In this document: positions 28,564 through 38,046 of the stretch, in pieces | Position numbering within the stretch: the first letter of the stretch is position 1 | How the letters are laid out: the number at the start of each line of letters is the position of its first letter | Assembly: GCA_022509165.1 (NCBI GenBank) | Contig: JAFLTT010000007.1 | Span: forward strand, 62,001-126,000 | Reading direction: 5' to 3' | Origin: Muribaculaceae bacterium | GTDB taxonomy: Bacteria; Bacteroidota; Bacteroidia; Bacteroidales; Muribaculaceae | DNA length: 64,000 bases | Program-made: the position numbers and the translations under genes | The notes under the pieces: model-generated | What the model was told of the DNA's origin: nothing | What the model saw: the letters and a program-made list of their open reading frames with translations, nothing else | Database searches by the model: none

Positions 28564-29431
28564 CCAGATTTTGCCAAGCTACATATGCTGCCGGTGCTAT
28601 TGAGGCTAATGGATTCAGATAGGTAAGCGCCAACCAAACAGCTAATACCGTATTTTTTTGACCCAAAGCCTGACCTCCGGAAACCGGGTCGCCGAAATAT
28701 CTTCCAATTTTTCTACCGGTCTTGAACTGCACGAGACATGCTCCAAGGGCTCCGATAGCCAGTAAGATCATTGTACCAGTTGAATCAACTGAGAAGTTCT
28801 TGATAGCAAAACTTGTACAACTACCCACTACTATTATTAAAGCCAAGCACCATAGGTAAAAGGATATCTGTTGATTATTTATGATAAATGAATGACACTT
28901 GGGGGTATATTTCCTTATTAGCATAGCAAGTGCCAATGGAAGAAGAATGAGGGGGAAAACTTGTTTAAGTATTAAAAGAAATGAGTCTGTAAAAGTGATT
29001 TCAGGATGATCGCCAAGAGCAGCCAGGATAACCGGAGCAACTATAGCGACAACTGCATTGCACATAAGGCTGTATGAGGCTACCTTTGAAATACTTCCTC
29101 CCAGCATCCCTGTTATTACCGGTGCAGCAGTGGCAGTGGGTATAAAGAAACATATGAATAATCCTTCAGCCAGTGTCCGATTCCAAAAGAAGGTGAGGCC
29201 ATATGCTAAGGCTGCGAATAAAAACTGCACCATTAGAATCATACCCTCAAATTTACTCGGCTTAAAATCCTGAGGAGATAATTTACAGTAAGTAATGAAA
29301 AGCATCATGAAAATGAGATAAGGAGACAGAAATGTCACGTATCCCATCCAAGGATAAAATACTGCACCTATCAACATTGCCAAAGGCATCATCAATGTTT
29401 TCAGATTAGTTCTTCGTAAAGCAACTCTCAT
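28502..29431 (-). CDS. Bile acid:sodium symporter (BASS/SBF) family transporter
   Basis: A 309-residue membrane protein with about nine or ten hydrophobic segments and the BASS-family landmarks: FICFFIPTATAAPVITGMLGG in the first crossover region, and GQALGQKNTVLAVWLALTYLNP with SIAPAAYVAWQNLVNSYQL near the C-terminus, as in the second sodium-binding crossover. Family members import bile acids, pyruvate, pantothenate or other organic anions with sodium; the substrate is not apparent. It is the last gene of a likely operon (DUF486-dus-mtnN-this gene), 10 nt past mtnN. Its 3' end overlaps the helicase gene by 62 nt. Confidence 0.85.
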   Translation of the reverse strand: MRVALRRTNLKTLMMPLAMLIGAVFYPWMGYVTFLSPYLIFMMLFITYCKLSPQDFKPSKFEGMILMVQFLFAALAYGLTFFWNRTLAEGLFICFFIPTATAAPVITGMLGGSISKVASYSLMCNAVVAIVAPVILAALGDHPEITFTDSFLLILKQVFPLILLPLALAMLIRKYTPKCHSFIINNQQISFYLWCLALIIVVGSCTSFAIKNFSVDSTGTMILLAIGALGACLVQFKTGRKIGRYFGDPVSGGQALGQKNTVLAVWLALTYLNPLASIAPAAYVAWQNLVNSYQLICHQQKVSEVSLTT

Positions 29432-29441
29432 AAGGAATCTA

Positions 29442-30122
29442 TTAGGACACAGACTTTTTATAACTTTTCAAAATAGTGGTGAGGGCATTGAATGTCTTTA
29501 TTGGGGCATTACTCCAAAAATCCTTGTATTGGGAAATATTTTCTCCTTCACCCGGAGTATCACTCACCACTCTGACTATGGCAAAAGGAATGCCAAAAAT
29601 AAAACACGTTTGTGCTATAGAGGCTGATTCCATATCAACCGCCTTAACTTCCGGGAAATGGCTACGTATATTTGCTATCTCTTCTGCAGTAGAAATGAAT
29701 TTATCTCCGCTACAAATCAAGCCCGTGAGAAATTGATTACTTTGAGCAATCTTGAGTATTTTTTCGTCACTTTTTATAAAAAGAGGTAAACCATCTGCTT
29801 GCCCGTATTCAGTTCCGGGACCGCACCATACATCATGATAGGCCACCTTTTCAGCCACAATTACGGATCCAATAGGAGTACCGGCACCTCCCGCCACTCC
29901 GGAATTGATAATCAGATCCGGTTGTGTAGATTTAATAAAACGATAAGTATTGAGTGCTGAATTGACCTTACCAATGCCACATTTGGATATCAAGACTTCA
30001 ATCCCATCTAATTCTCCTTGCCAAGTCTTTAAACCCTCAATAGTAATTTCTTCAGGACGTTCAAGAATATTGATTAGCAAATCAATTTCTTTATCCATTG
30101 CTGCTAATATTAAAATTTTCAT
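29442..30122 (-). CDS. mtnN: 5'-methylthioadenosine/S-adenosylhomocysteine nucleosidase
   Basis: A 226-residue purine nucleosidase that cleaves MTA, SAH and 5'-deoxyadenosine, clearing by-products of SAM-using enzymes. Family motifs: KILILAAMDKEID start, SKCGIGKVNSALNT, LIINSGVAGGAGTPIG, the substrate-contact segment VKAVDMESASIAQTCF and VRVVSDTPGEGEN with the catalytic Asp. It lies 3 nt past the dus gene and 10 nt before the BASS transporter, indicating one transcript. The several radical SAM enzymes in the window (ThiC, ThiH, YgiQ) and the metH/metF pair link functionally to SAM recycling, although the genes are in separate units. Confidence 0.94.
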   Translation of the reverse strand: MKILILAAMDKEIDLLINILERPEEITIEGLKTWQGELDGIEVLISKCGIGKVNSALNTYRFIKSTQPDLIINSGVAGGAGTPIGSVIVAEKVAYHDVWCGPGTEYGQADGLPLFIKSDEKILKIAQSNQFLTGLICSGDKFISTAEEIANIRSHFPEVKAVDMESASIAQTCFIFGIPFAIVRVVSDTPGEGENISQYKDFWSNAPIKTFNALTTILKSYKKSVS

Positions 30123-30125
30123 ACC

Positions 30126-31046
30126 TCAAATCATCGCTATGGCTGTCTGATATTTGGAAATATTTGAAGCTTTTTTTATTGATTTCCAAGCTTTTCTTCC
30201 GATTTCCTCCTCTGCGTATTCCCAAAATGGCTTTATCTTTGACAGAATCTGAGTTTCACCACAAAGCACTGAAGAATAATGATTGAAAAGCAACCGATGA
30301 AACTCCAACATTTTATCTATCCTGCTATTTTTATCCCATTCACTACCTTCCGAGTATTCTTTGAAAACGGAAGGGCGGCCTAATATGCCACGTGCCATCA
30401 TTACACCTTGAATCCGGGGAAATTTTTTAATAGTTTCCTCAATATCTTCAGGAGTATGCAAATCTCCGTTATATAGCACAGGATTTTTGCTTTCTTGAAG
30501 AAAAGCATCAAATTGATCAAGATCTACCGACCCTCCATACTGCTGCTTGGCCACTCGCGGATGAAGTGTAATATGAGTTAAATTTACTTTATTGAGGTAA
30601 GGCAATAATTTTTCCCATTCATCAGGTTCTTGCAGTCCTAACCTCAGTTTAACCGAAAAAATTATGTCAGGATTAGATTCAATCACTTCCACTACATCCT
30701 GTGCCAAGGTTTCATTTAAGATAGTGGCTGCACCTCTGCCATGAGAAGTCTGAAGAGGGAATGGGCATCCCATATTAAGATCTATCTCTTTTTCTCCACT
30801 TTCTTTGAGAATATCTATCAATGATTTTAATTCTGTTTTATCTCTGAAAATTATCTGTGGAATGAGATGAAGATTCTGATTTAATTCCGACTTCAGATCT
30901 TTCATATCCCTTTGCCTCACACTATTTTTTTCAAGTCTTATAAAAGGAGTATAATAGGATTGAGATGCTCCGTACACTTGAGAATGGAAATGACGGTATG
31001 CGGCATCTGTATGACCCTGTACAGGGGCAAATTGTAATGCAAACAT
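30126..31046 (-). CDS. tRNA-dihydrouridine synthase family protein
   Basis: A 306-residue flavoprotein of the Dus family, which reduces uridines in the tRNA D-arm. The N-terminal FMN barrel has LQFAPVQGHTDAAYR, INMGCPFP-type active site (EKEIDLNMGCPFPLQ with the catalytic Cys), VKLRLGLQEPDEW, ITLHPRVAKQQYGGSVD and VMMARGILGRP. The shape of the motifs is nearer to DusC/Dus-like than to DusB, but the subtype and target position are uncertain. The gene lies 31 nt past DUF486 and 3 nt before mtnN. Confidence 0.92.
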   Translation of the reverse strand: MFALQFAPVQGHTDAAYRHFHSQVYGASQSYYTPFIRLEKNSVRQRDMKDLKSELNQNLHLIPQIIFRDKTELKSLIDILKESGEKEIDLNMGCPFPLQTSHGRGAATILNETLAQDVVEVIESNPDIIFSVKLRLGLQEPDEWEKLLPYLNKVNLTHITLHPRVAKQQYGGSVDLDQFDAFLQESKNPVLYNGDLHTPEDIEETIKKFPRIQGVMMARGILGRPSVFKEYSEGSEWDKNSRIDKMLEFHRLLFNHYSSVLCGETQILSKIKPFWEYAEEEIGRKAWKSIKKASNISKYQTAIAMI

Positions 31047-31077
31047 TATTTAATTCATTTAACGTGACTAATGATTG

Positions 31078-31455
31078 TCAGTCTTTAGGTAGAAATGTGA
31101 AACATACTGCACCTATCAGACACAAGAAGGCTGCAACATGATTCCAATGTAATTTTTCTCCCGAAAACATAAACATGGCCACTATCGTGAAAACTGTAAG
31201 AGTGATGACTTCCTGGATTATCTTTAATTGAAATAGAGAAAAAGGACCCCCATTTTCCTGAAATCCCAACCGGTTGGCCGGCACCTGGAAGCTATATTCA
31301 AATAGTGCAATTCCCCATGATACCAATATCACCAGATATAAAGGCCATCCTTTGGATATTCCCGAACTTTGAAGTTTTAAATGGCCGTACCATGCAAAGG
31401 TCATGAAGATATTGGAAATTATAAGCAAAAGAATTGTAACAATATATCCTTTCAT
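31078..31455 (-). CDS. DMT-superfamily small membrane protein (DUF486)
   Basis: A 125-residue protein with four hydrophobic segments (about 4-24, 38-56, 83-100 and 106-121), the size and pattern of the DUF486 family, related to small multidrug-resistance and drug/metabolite transporters. Diagnostic are FMTFAWYGHLK near the N-terminus and ALFEYSFQVPANRLGF between segments 2 and 3. No transported substrate is known. First gene of the minus-strand group DUF486-dus-mtnN-BASS, divergent from metF across 209 bp. Confidence 0.9.
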   Translation of the reverse strand: MKGYIVTILLLIISNIFMTFAWYGHLKLQSSGISKGWPLYLVILVSWGIALFEYSFQVPANRLGFQENGGPFSLFQLKIIQEVITLTVFTIVAMFMFSGEKLHWNHVAAFLCLIGAVCFTFLPKD

Positions 31456-31623
31456 GGTTTTATTCTCTCAGCCCCTTATTGTTTATCTAATTTTATAAAT
31501 TCTTTAGCTAAATTCTAATCGTTTGATTCTAAGAATTTTTATCAATTATATGTTTTAAGTTTAAATTCCTGAAAAAAATCAATGCAAAATTACTAAAAAT
31601 TCCGCGGATTAACAGATAATTAT

Positions 31624-31631
31624 TAATTTTG
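31624..31631 (+). promoter_or_regulatory. Predicted -7 box (TAATTTTG) for metF-metH
   Basis: Full TAnnTTTG match 33 nt before the metF start codon, implying a short leader of about 27 nt. That leaves no room for a SAM or cobalamin riboswitch downstream of it, and none was recognised in the 209-bp gap. No -33 TTG is obvious. Confidence 0.5.
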
Positions 31632-31664
31632 TGGTTCTAAAGTAAGTCACAGGTAATTAATCTA

Positions 31665-32618
31665 ATGAAAATAATTGATATCATTGGGGAATCCAAAAGC
31701 CCCTTATTTTCGTTTGAAATCCTCCCTCCTTTAAAAGGCAACAGTATCTATAAAGTTTATGATATCATAGACAGACTGTTGAAATTTAATCCCAAATTTG
31801 TAAATATTACATCTCACCACAGTGAGTATATTTATAAACCTTTGCCGGATGGAACCCATAAAAGGGTAAGTATAGTAAAGCGTCCAGGTACCGTTGCGGT
31901 TTCAGCCGCAATACATAATAAATACGGTCTCATTCCGGTGCCTCATATTATTTGCTCAGGTTTTTCAAAAGAAGAAACTGAATATGCTCTCCTGGATTTG
32001 AATTTCCTTGGTGTAGATAATCTTTTTATCGTACGCGGAGATCAGGATTCTAAATCACCCGGAAAAGTAGATAAAGAAAACCACAATATACATGCTTCTG
32101 ATCTGCAACACCAGATAAATGAATTCAACCAAGGAATCGGAATCAACGACATCAAGATAGAAGGAATAGAAACACCTTTTTCTTATGGAATGGCTTGTTA
32201 TCCGGAGAAACATGAGGAAGCTCCTAATATGGAATCCGATATACATTATCTAAAAAAGAAAGTAGAAAATGGTGCTGATTATCTGATTTCCCAGATGTTT
32301 TTTGATAATTCAAAATTTCTTGAGTTTGTGAAACAATGTAGGCAGGCAGGTATTACCGTGCCAATACTCCCGGGTATAAAGCCAATTTCAAAGAAACATC
32401 ATTTGAATTTACTTCCGAAAACCTTTAAGATAGATATACCGGAAGAACTGGCTTCTATGGTAAGAAACTGTAAGGACGATGCGGAAGTAAAGCAAGTAGG
32501 TATTGAATGGGGTATACAACAATGTAAGGAGTTAATAGATAATGGTGTGCCGGGTATTCATTTTTATACTATGAGTGCCGCAGAAAGTGTAGAAAAAATA
32601 GCTGAGAAAGTATTTTGA
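31665..32618 (+). CDS. metF: Methylenetetrahydrofolate reductase MetF
   Basis: A 317-residue FAD-dependent TIM-barrel enzyme that reduces methylene-THF to methyl-THF, the methyl donor for MetH. Motifs: LFSFEILPPLKG at the N-terminus, FVNITSHHSEY, PHIICSGF, NLFIVRGDQD, YGMACYPEKHEEAP, GADYLISQMFFDN and VPILPGIKPISK, ending with VPGIHFYTMS. metH follows after 9 nt, so the product enzyme and the user enzyme are made together. Confidence 0.96.
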   Translation: MKIIDIIGESKSPLFSFEILPPLKGNSIYKVYDIIDRLLKFNPKFVNITSHHSEYIYKPLPDGTHKRVSIVKRPGTVAVSAAIHNKYGLIPVPHIICSGFSKEETEYALLDLNFLGVDNLFIVRGDQDSKSPGKVDKENHNIHASDLQHQINEFNQGIGINDIKIEGIETPFSYGMACYPEKHEEAPNMESDIHYLKKKVENGADYLISQMFFDNSKFLEFVKQCRQAGITVPILPGIKPISKKHHLNLLPKTFKIDIPEELASMVRNCKDDAEVKQVGIEWGIQQCKELIDNGVPGIHFYTMSAAESVEKIAEKVF

Positions 32619-32627
32619 GGAGATAAT

Positions 32628-35600
32628 ATGAAGAAGGGTTTTCTTGATGCATTAAAGGAGAGAATTTTGGTGCTGGATGGAGCAATGGGCACCATGATAC
32701 AAAGTTATAGTTTCAAAGATGAAGACTATAAAGGAAGAGAGTTCCTCAAGCATCCGGTACCCTTGGCAGGTTTTAATGATCTGCTCAACATAAGTAAACC
32801 ATCTTCTATTAAAACTATTCATCGTCAATATTTAGAAGCGGGCGCCAATATTATAACCACCAATACTTTTAATTCCAACAGTATATCCATGAAGGATTAC
32901 AAGCTGGAAAAAATACCCGGATTGGTAAGGAGACTTAATAGGGAAGGTGCAAGAATAGCAAGAGAGGCAATACAAGAATTTGAAGGAATTAACGGAGAAG
33001 GTTTATATTATGTAGGAGGTTCAATTGGTCCGACAAATAGAAGTGCCTCAATGAGTCCGGATATATCTGATCCTCTTAAAAGAAATATTACTTATGATGA
33101 ATTATTTGAAGCTTATAAACAACAGGCTGCCGGACTTTTAGAAGGAGGAGTGGATATATTCATTTGTGAAACTTTCTTCGATACTCTCAATTTAAAAGCA
33201 TGTCTGGATGCCATAAACTCACAATTAAAGGAAAAAGAGATTAAAATACCTATTGTGGTTTCGGCAACTGTTTCAGATAACACCGGAAGAATTCTTTCGG
33301 GTCAGACTTTAGAGGCTTTTGTTGTTTCTATAGGTGAGTATGATAATGTAGCTGTTGTGGGTCTCAATTGTGGTTTCGGTCCCGAACAAATGAAGGATCA
33401 CATCCAGCAAATAAATAAGATAAGCAATCATTTTACATCATGCCATCCCAATGCAGGCCTCCCGGATGAATCAGGTTGTTATGACATTACACCGGTTGAT
33501 TTTGGAGAGGCTATGAAGGGAATTTTAGAAAATGGTTTTCTTAATATAGCTGGAGGTTGTTGCGGTACCACACCCGAACACATAAGAGTCTTATCATCGT
33601 TGACAAAATCTATAATACCGCGTCAACCACAAAAAAAGAAGAATATACTTCAACTTTCCGGATTAGACATGATGGAAGTCGAAAACGAGTTTCTTATTAT
33701 AGGGGAAAGATGTAATGTGGCCGGTTCAGCTAAATTTCTCCGTTTGATAAAGGAAGGTGCACTTGAGGAAGCGGCTGAGATTGCAAGAAATCAAATTTCA
33801 AAAGGGGCCAGAGTAATAGATATAAATTTAGATGATCCAATGCTGTCTTCTAAAGAGGAGATGGTAAAATTTATAAGATATATTCTTGCAGATCCGGACG
33901 TGGCCAAAGTTCCATTTATGCTTGACTCCTCAAAATGGGAGATAATAGAAGCCACAATGAAAGAGATTCAGGGAAAAGGAATTATAAATTCCTTATCTCT
34001 TAAAGAAGGGGAGGAAATTTTTCTTGAAAGGGCAAGGAAAGTCAGAGAAATGGGATTTGCACTTGTGGTGATGGCATTTGATGAAAAAGGTCAGGCAGAC
34101 ACCTATTCCAGAAAAGTAGAAATTTGCCAACGTGCTTATAATCTCTTAACAAAAAAATGTGGATTCTTTCCGGAAGATATTATTTTTGACGTAAATGTGA
34201 TGACTATTGGTACCGGAATGAAAGAACATGACCGGTATGCTATAGATTTCATAGATACGGTAAAATGGATAAAAAATAATCTTCCCTCTGCCAAAGTTTC
34301 AGGAGGGGTGAGCAATCTTTCTTTCGCTTTCAGAGGAAAAAATAAAATCAGGGAATATATGCATGTCATATTCCTTCATCATGCTAAAATAGCAGGATTG
34401 GATATGGCAATTATTAACCCTGCACAAAAAACTCAATATGAGGAGATTCCTGACGATATCCGTACTTCAATAGAAAATCTAATTTTCAATATTGACCCGG
34501 AAAAAGCAGTAGAAGATATTATCAATTATGTCAATCCGGAGGAAGTTAACAATAATACCTCATCCAGCCGGGAAACAAATTCTTCCTTACCAATAGAAGA
34601 AGTGCTCATTAAAGATCTGATTAAAGGAGAGTTGAGAGAACTTGACTTGCATATTTCTATTGCATTGGAAAAAATAAAAGACCCGGTGGCAATAATTGAA
34701 GGGCCTCTACTTGATGGCATGAAGGAAGTGGGGAAAATGTTTGGTGAAGGAAAAATGTTTTTGCCTCAAGTTGTGAAAACAGCCCGGTCAATGAAAAGAG
34801 CAGTGGAAATTCTGAAGCCGGAAATTGAAAAGTCAAGACAAAATTTATCCGATAAGAAATCCGGCAAAATACTTATTGCCACTGTCAAAGGAGATGTTCA
34901 TGACATTGGAAAGAATATAGTGTCGACAGTGCTTAGTTGCAACAATTACGAGATAATTGACCTTGGCATAATGGTTGAACCTTCAAAAATAGTAGAGGAA
35001 ACCTTGAAGGAGAAGCCCGATATTATTTGCCTCAGTGGACTTATAACACCTTCACTTTCAGAAATGGAGGAAACTGTGAGGCAACTTTCAGAAGCCGGGG
35101 TAACAACCCCGGTTATGGTAGGTGGAGCTGCAACTTCACTATTACATACTGCATTGAAGATATCGCCATGGTACAAGGGATCGGTACTACATATGAATGA
35201 TGCTTCTCAGAATCCCATTGCTGCTAATAGACTTATTAACCCTTCTACAAGAGATTCTTATATAAGGGAAATAGAAGAACAATACAAAACTTTGAGGGAC
35301 AATACAGGGGATAAGAATCTTCTTATTCCATTCCGGGAAGTGCAAGAAATTGTAGAGAAGGAAAACCGTAATAGTTTTCAAGGTAAGACTCCATTTGCTG
35401 AAATAGGGGAAACAATAATTAAAGACATTAATTTGAAAGATATCATCCCCCTTATTAATTGGAAGATGTATTTTTCAGCATGGAAAATCCAAGGTTCATT
35501 CATTACAAATTTTCCTTTTTCAAATAGTGAGATTGAAAAAGAAAAATGGTTAGAATCCGTCAAGCTTGAAGAAAAGACCAAGGCTTCCGAGGCACTCCAA

Positions 35601-36242
35601 TTATTCAAAGCCACACAAAGGTTATTAGAGGAAATGTCGGCATCTAATAACTATGATGGCAAAGCTATGGTAAGATTTGAAAAGGCGAAGGCAGATGTGG
35701 AAAATATTCAGATAGGAGAGTATAGTTATCCTATGCTTAGACAGCAACGTCGAGGCAGCGACTTTTTATCTTGCGCTGATTTCATAGGTAAAAAGGATTT
35801 TATAGGACTTTTCTCTGTCACAGCCGGACATTACATTTTTGAATTGGCCCGAGAAAAAGAAAAGGAAGGGGATAACTACACGGCTTTAATGTTGCAACTA
35901 TTGGCCGACCGCCTGGCAGAAGCTTCTGCAGAATGGTGGCAGCAATATGTTTCCAAACGTTACTTTGAAGTTAAGATAAGACCAGCATGGGGATATCCGA
36001 TGCTGCCTGACCAGACTTTGATACTAAAAACGCAGGAATTATTACCCTATGAAAAAATAGGAGTAACCTTAACTGAGAATGGCGCTATGTATCCACAGGC
36101 CTCAATTAGCGGACTATTTATTTCCTTTCCTGACAGCAAATATTTTATGGTTGGAGAAATTGGATCTGATCAAATCAAGGATTATGCTGTAAGAAGAGGT
36201 ATAACTGAGGATGAAGTGAAAAAATTACTGCGCCAGATCTAA
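32628..36242 (+). CDS. metH: Cobalamin-dependent methionine synthase MetH
   Basis: A 1,204-residue four-module enzyme that moves the methyl group from methyl-THF to homocysteine through B12. The homocysteine domain (about 1-325) has LDGAMGTMIQ and the zinc cysteines (GLNCGFGP, GGCCGTTPEH). The pterin domain (about 350-600) has GERCNVAGSAKF and SLKEGEE. The cobalamin domain (about 640-890) has the base-off motif DVHDIGKNI with His758 and the GLITPSL loop. The reactivation domain (about 900-1,200) has RPAWGYPMLPDQT, so the whole enzyme is present. The 3' end overlaps the convergent AlkD-like gene by 18 nt. Confidence 0.98.
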   Translation: MKKGFLDALKERILVLDGAMGTMIQSYSFKDEDYKGREFLKHPVPLAGFNDLLNISKPSSIKTIHRQYLEAGANIITTNTFNSNSISMKDYKLEKIPGLVRRLNREGARIAREAIQEFEGINGEGLYYVGGSIGPTNRSASMSPDISDPLKRNITYDELFEAYKQQAAGLLEGGVDIFICETFFDTLNLKACLDAINSQLKEKEIKIPIVVSATVSDNTGRILSGQTLEAFVVSIGEYDNVAVVGLNCGFGPEQMKDHIQQINKISNHFTSCHPNAGLPDESGCYDITPVDFGEAMKGILENGFLNIAGGCCGTTPEHIRVLSSLTKSIIPRQPQKKKNILQLSGLDMMEVENEFLIIGERCNVAGSAKFLRLIKEGALEEAAEIARNQISKGARVIDINLDDPMLSSKEEMVKFIRYILADPDVAKVPFMLDSSKWEIIEATMKEIQGKGIINSLSLKEGEEIFLERARKVREMGFALVVMAFDEKGQADTYSRKVEICQRAYNLLTKKCGFFPEDIIFDVNVMTIGTGMKEHDRYAIDFIDTVKWIKNNLPSAKVSGGVSNLSFAFRGKNKIREYMHVIFLHHAKIAGLDMAIINPAQKTQYEEIPDDIRTSIENLIFNIDPEKAVEDIINYVNPEEVNNNTSSSRETNSSLPIEEVLIKDLIKGELRELDLHISIALEKIKDPVAIIEGPLLDGMKEVGKMFGEGKMFLPQVVKTARSMKRAVEILKPEIEKSRQNLSDKKSGKILIATVKGDVHDIGKNIVSTVLSCNNYEIIDLGIMVEPSKIVEETLKEKPDIICLSGLITPSLSEMEETVRQLSEAGVTTPVMVGGAATSLLHTALKISPWYKGSVLHMNDASQNPIAANRLINPSTRDSYIREIEEQYKTLRDNTGDKNLLIPFREVQEIVEKENRNSFQGKTPFAEIGETIIKDINLKDIIPLINWKMYFSAWKIQGSFITNFPFSNSEIEKEKWLESVKLEEKTKASEALQLFKATQRLLEEMSASNNYDGKAMVRFEKAKADVENIQIGEYSYPMLRQQRRGSDFLSCADFIGKKDFIGLFSVTAGHYIFELAREKEKEGDNYTALMLQLLADRLAEASAEWWQQYVSKRYFEVKIRPAWGYPMLPDQTLILKTQELLPYEKIGVTLTENGAMYPQASISGLFISFPDSKYFMVGEIGSDQIKDYAVRRGITEDEVKKLLRQI

Positions 36243-36731
36243 ATTTTTTCTGAACATTTCTTTACAATAGGAGGCATAAGGATTTTTCATCTCCTCTTTC
36301 TCTAATTCAGTATAAAGTATCCGTGCATCCGGGATATTTCTCAATATTCTGAAGGCAAGAAATTCGGCTTCTTCATTACTTCTGACATTAAGGAGCATTT
36401 CTTTTGCTTTGTCAAACCGGATCTCCTTTGGAGGAATCAGGAATAAGGAAAATAAACGGCCCTCTCTACTTGTAGATTCATCCCATAATTTTAAACCTAA
36501 CTTTATATCTTTGGGATATTTTCTTGATAATTCTATAAATTGTGGTACCATCAAGCCAAAAACCATAGTACCATCCGGATAAAGTTTTTTTACAGAATCG
36601 GCTATTATGCCATTGCGATATCTGAAAAAATCCTGTTTTATTTCACGGACCATCCGGTCTACCGAATTTTCAGGAGTTTCATTGGGATTACAAGTGTTTT
36701 CTTCTCTTCCTGTTTCCAATTTATTAAGCAT
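36225..36731 (-). CDS. Small HEAT-like protein, possibly AlkD-related
   Basis: A 168-residue protein of helical character. The segment YPDGTMVFGLMVPQFIELSRKYPKDIKLGLKLWDESTSREGRLFSLFLI (given here as the region about 51-98) resembles the start of DNA alkylation repair proteins of the AlkD HEAT-repeat family, in which a phrase on pre-repeat Pro/Leu precedes WDS..REAR. It is much shorter than AlkD (about 230 residues) and the residues that contact the alkylated base cannot be recognised. I would call it a conserved Bacteroidales protein with one or two HEAT-like repeats. It follows rlmH by 16 nt and overlaps metH at the 3' end. Confidence 0.6.
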   Translation of the reverse strand: MLNKLETGREENTCNPNETPENSVDRMVREIKQDFFRYRNGIIADSVKKLYPDGTMVFGLMVPQFIELSRKYPKDIKLGLKLWDESTSREGRLFSLFLIPPKEIRFDKAKEMLLNVRSNEEAEFLAFRILRNIPDARILYTELEKEEMKNPYASYCKEMFRKNLDLAQ

Positions 36732-36747
36732 AATGAATTTAGAATAA

Positions 36748-37221
36748 TCAATCGTGATGATAAGGTTCTCCTCTGAGTATAGTCATGGCACGATAAATTT
36801 GTTCAGTCAGAATTAATTTTGCCATCTCATGAGTAAAAGTCATTTTTGAGAGTGAAATTTTATAATCTGCCTTATCTGCTACGGCTTTTGAAAAACCGTA
36901 AGGTCCACCAATGACTAATACAAGCCTTTTCCTTCCGCCTACCATTTGTTTTTGAATCCATTCTGAAAAGTCACGGGAAGTGAATTCCTTCCCCTTTTCA
37001 TCCATTATAACTACAATGTCGGAAGAAGCCAAGTTTTCCATTATCAATTTTCCCTCTTCCTCTTTTATCGTTTCCTTTGATAAAGACTTTGAATTACGGA
37101 TATCAGGGATAATTATAGGGGAATACTTTATATATCTTTTAATTCTTGATTCAAAAAGCTGGATACCTTCCTGGATCCAAGAAGAATTTATTTTACCTAC
37201 GCTGATAACAGTGATTTCCAT
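36748..37221 (-). CDS. rlmH: 23S rRNA (pseudouridine1915-N3)-methyltransferase RlmH
   Basis: A 157-residue SPOUT-class methyltransferase that modifies pseudouridine 1915 in helix 69 of 23S rRNA. The family signatures are KINSSWIQEGIQLFESRIKRY at the N-terminus, VVIMDEKGKEFTSRDFSEWI, the SAM-binding knot LVLVIGGPYGFS and the end MTFTHEMAKLILTEQIYRA followed by GEPYHHD. The gene starts directly after the stop codon of the amidase gene with no gap. Confidence 0.97.
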   Translation of the reverse strand: MEITVISVGKINSSWIQEGIQLFESRIKRYIKYSPIIIPDIRNSKSLSKETIKEEEGKLIMENLASSDIVVIMDEKGKEFTSRDFSEWIQKQMVGGRKRLVLVIGGPYGFSKAVADKADYKISLSKMTFTHEMAKLILTEQIYRAMTILRGEPYHHD

Positions 37222-38046
37222 TTAACAGAATTCAAACTTGTCAGCGTCTTTCCATGAAGGAAATTTACTGCGGAAATTAACAAGACGTTGTTTTGAAAGA
37301 CCTGCATAAAGAATACCATTATTATCTATATCTGATGCAAGTTCCTTCCCCTTATAGTTGAAAACATGTGAACTTCCATTGTAATCTCCTCCAAGATCAT
37401 CTATACCTCTACAATTCACCCCACACACATAGGCTGAGTTTTCTAAAGCTCGTGCTTTTAAGAGAGTATCCCAGGTATCTATTCGAGATACGGGCCAATT
37501 TGCCACAGCAATCAATAAATCATATTCATTTCCCCGGTTACGGCACCATACCGGAAATCTTAAATCGTAACAAACAATCATAGCAATATTCCAGCCTTTG
37601 TATTTTATACTGAGCCTTTCAGTGCCGGGTTGAAAAATTTTATTTTCTCCTCCGGGTGAGAATAAATGCTTCTTGGCTGAAAATGTCTCCTCGCCATCAG
37701 GTTGAATGAAAAAAGATCGATTATAAAGATTTGATCCCTCTTTAGCAATTAAACTACCGCAAATTGCCACATCATGTTTCTGACTTAGTTCTCGTATGAA
37801 ATTTAGTGTTTCACCATCATTGGTTTCCGCCAGTTCCCGAATCTTTTCTTGCATTGAAGATGAAGGGAAACCTGTAGAAAATGTTTCCGGCAATACCACT
37901 ATATCTGCCTCCGGATGTATTTGTTCAAAAGCCTCTTTTAAGGATTGCAGATTTTTTTCTTTATTATCCCAAGTTATTTCTAAAGGTAGAAGACACAATT
38001 CTAATTTTGATTCCAGCATAGAGATATTGAAAAAGGCATCAGGCAA
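37222..38046 (-). CDS. Nitrilase-superfamily amidohydrolase (omega-amidase-like)
   Basis: A carbon-nitrogen hydrolase with the Glu-Lys-Cys triad visible: Glu in IVVLPETFSTGF, Lys in FSAKKHLFSPGGE and Cys in AMIVCYDLRFPVW. The pattern matches YafV/Nit2-type omega-amidases, which hydrolyse ketoglutaramate and related amides. The longest frame (274 residues, ATG at 38046) overlaps the upstream acyltransferase by 8 nt; a second ATG at 38019 gives 265 residues and no overlap, and fits the usual N-terminus better. Substrate is inferred from family only. Confidence 0.88.
   Translation of the reverse strand: MPDAFFNISMLESKLELCLLPLEITWDNKEKNLQSLKEAFEQIHPEADIVVLPETFSTGFPSSSMQEKIRELAETNDGETLNFIRELSQKHDVAICGSLIAKEGSNLYNRSFFIQPDGEETFSAKKHLFSPGGENKIFQPGTERLSIKYKGWNIAMIVCYDLRFPVWCRNRGNEYDLLIAVANWPVSRIDTWDTLLKARALENSAYVCGVNCRGIDDLGGDYNGSSHVFNYKGKELASDIDNNGILYAGLSKQRLVNFRSKFPSWKDADKFEFC

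Noticed and set aside
31456..31664. SAM or cobalamin riboswitch upstream of metF-metH
   Set aside because: No conserved aptamer core was found in either orientation, and the predicted -7 box is only 33 nt from the start codon.
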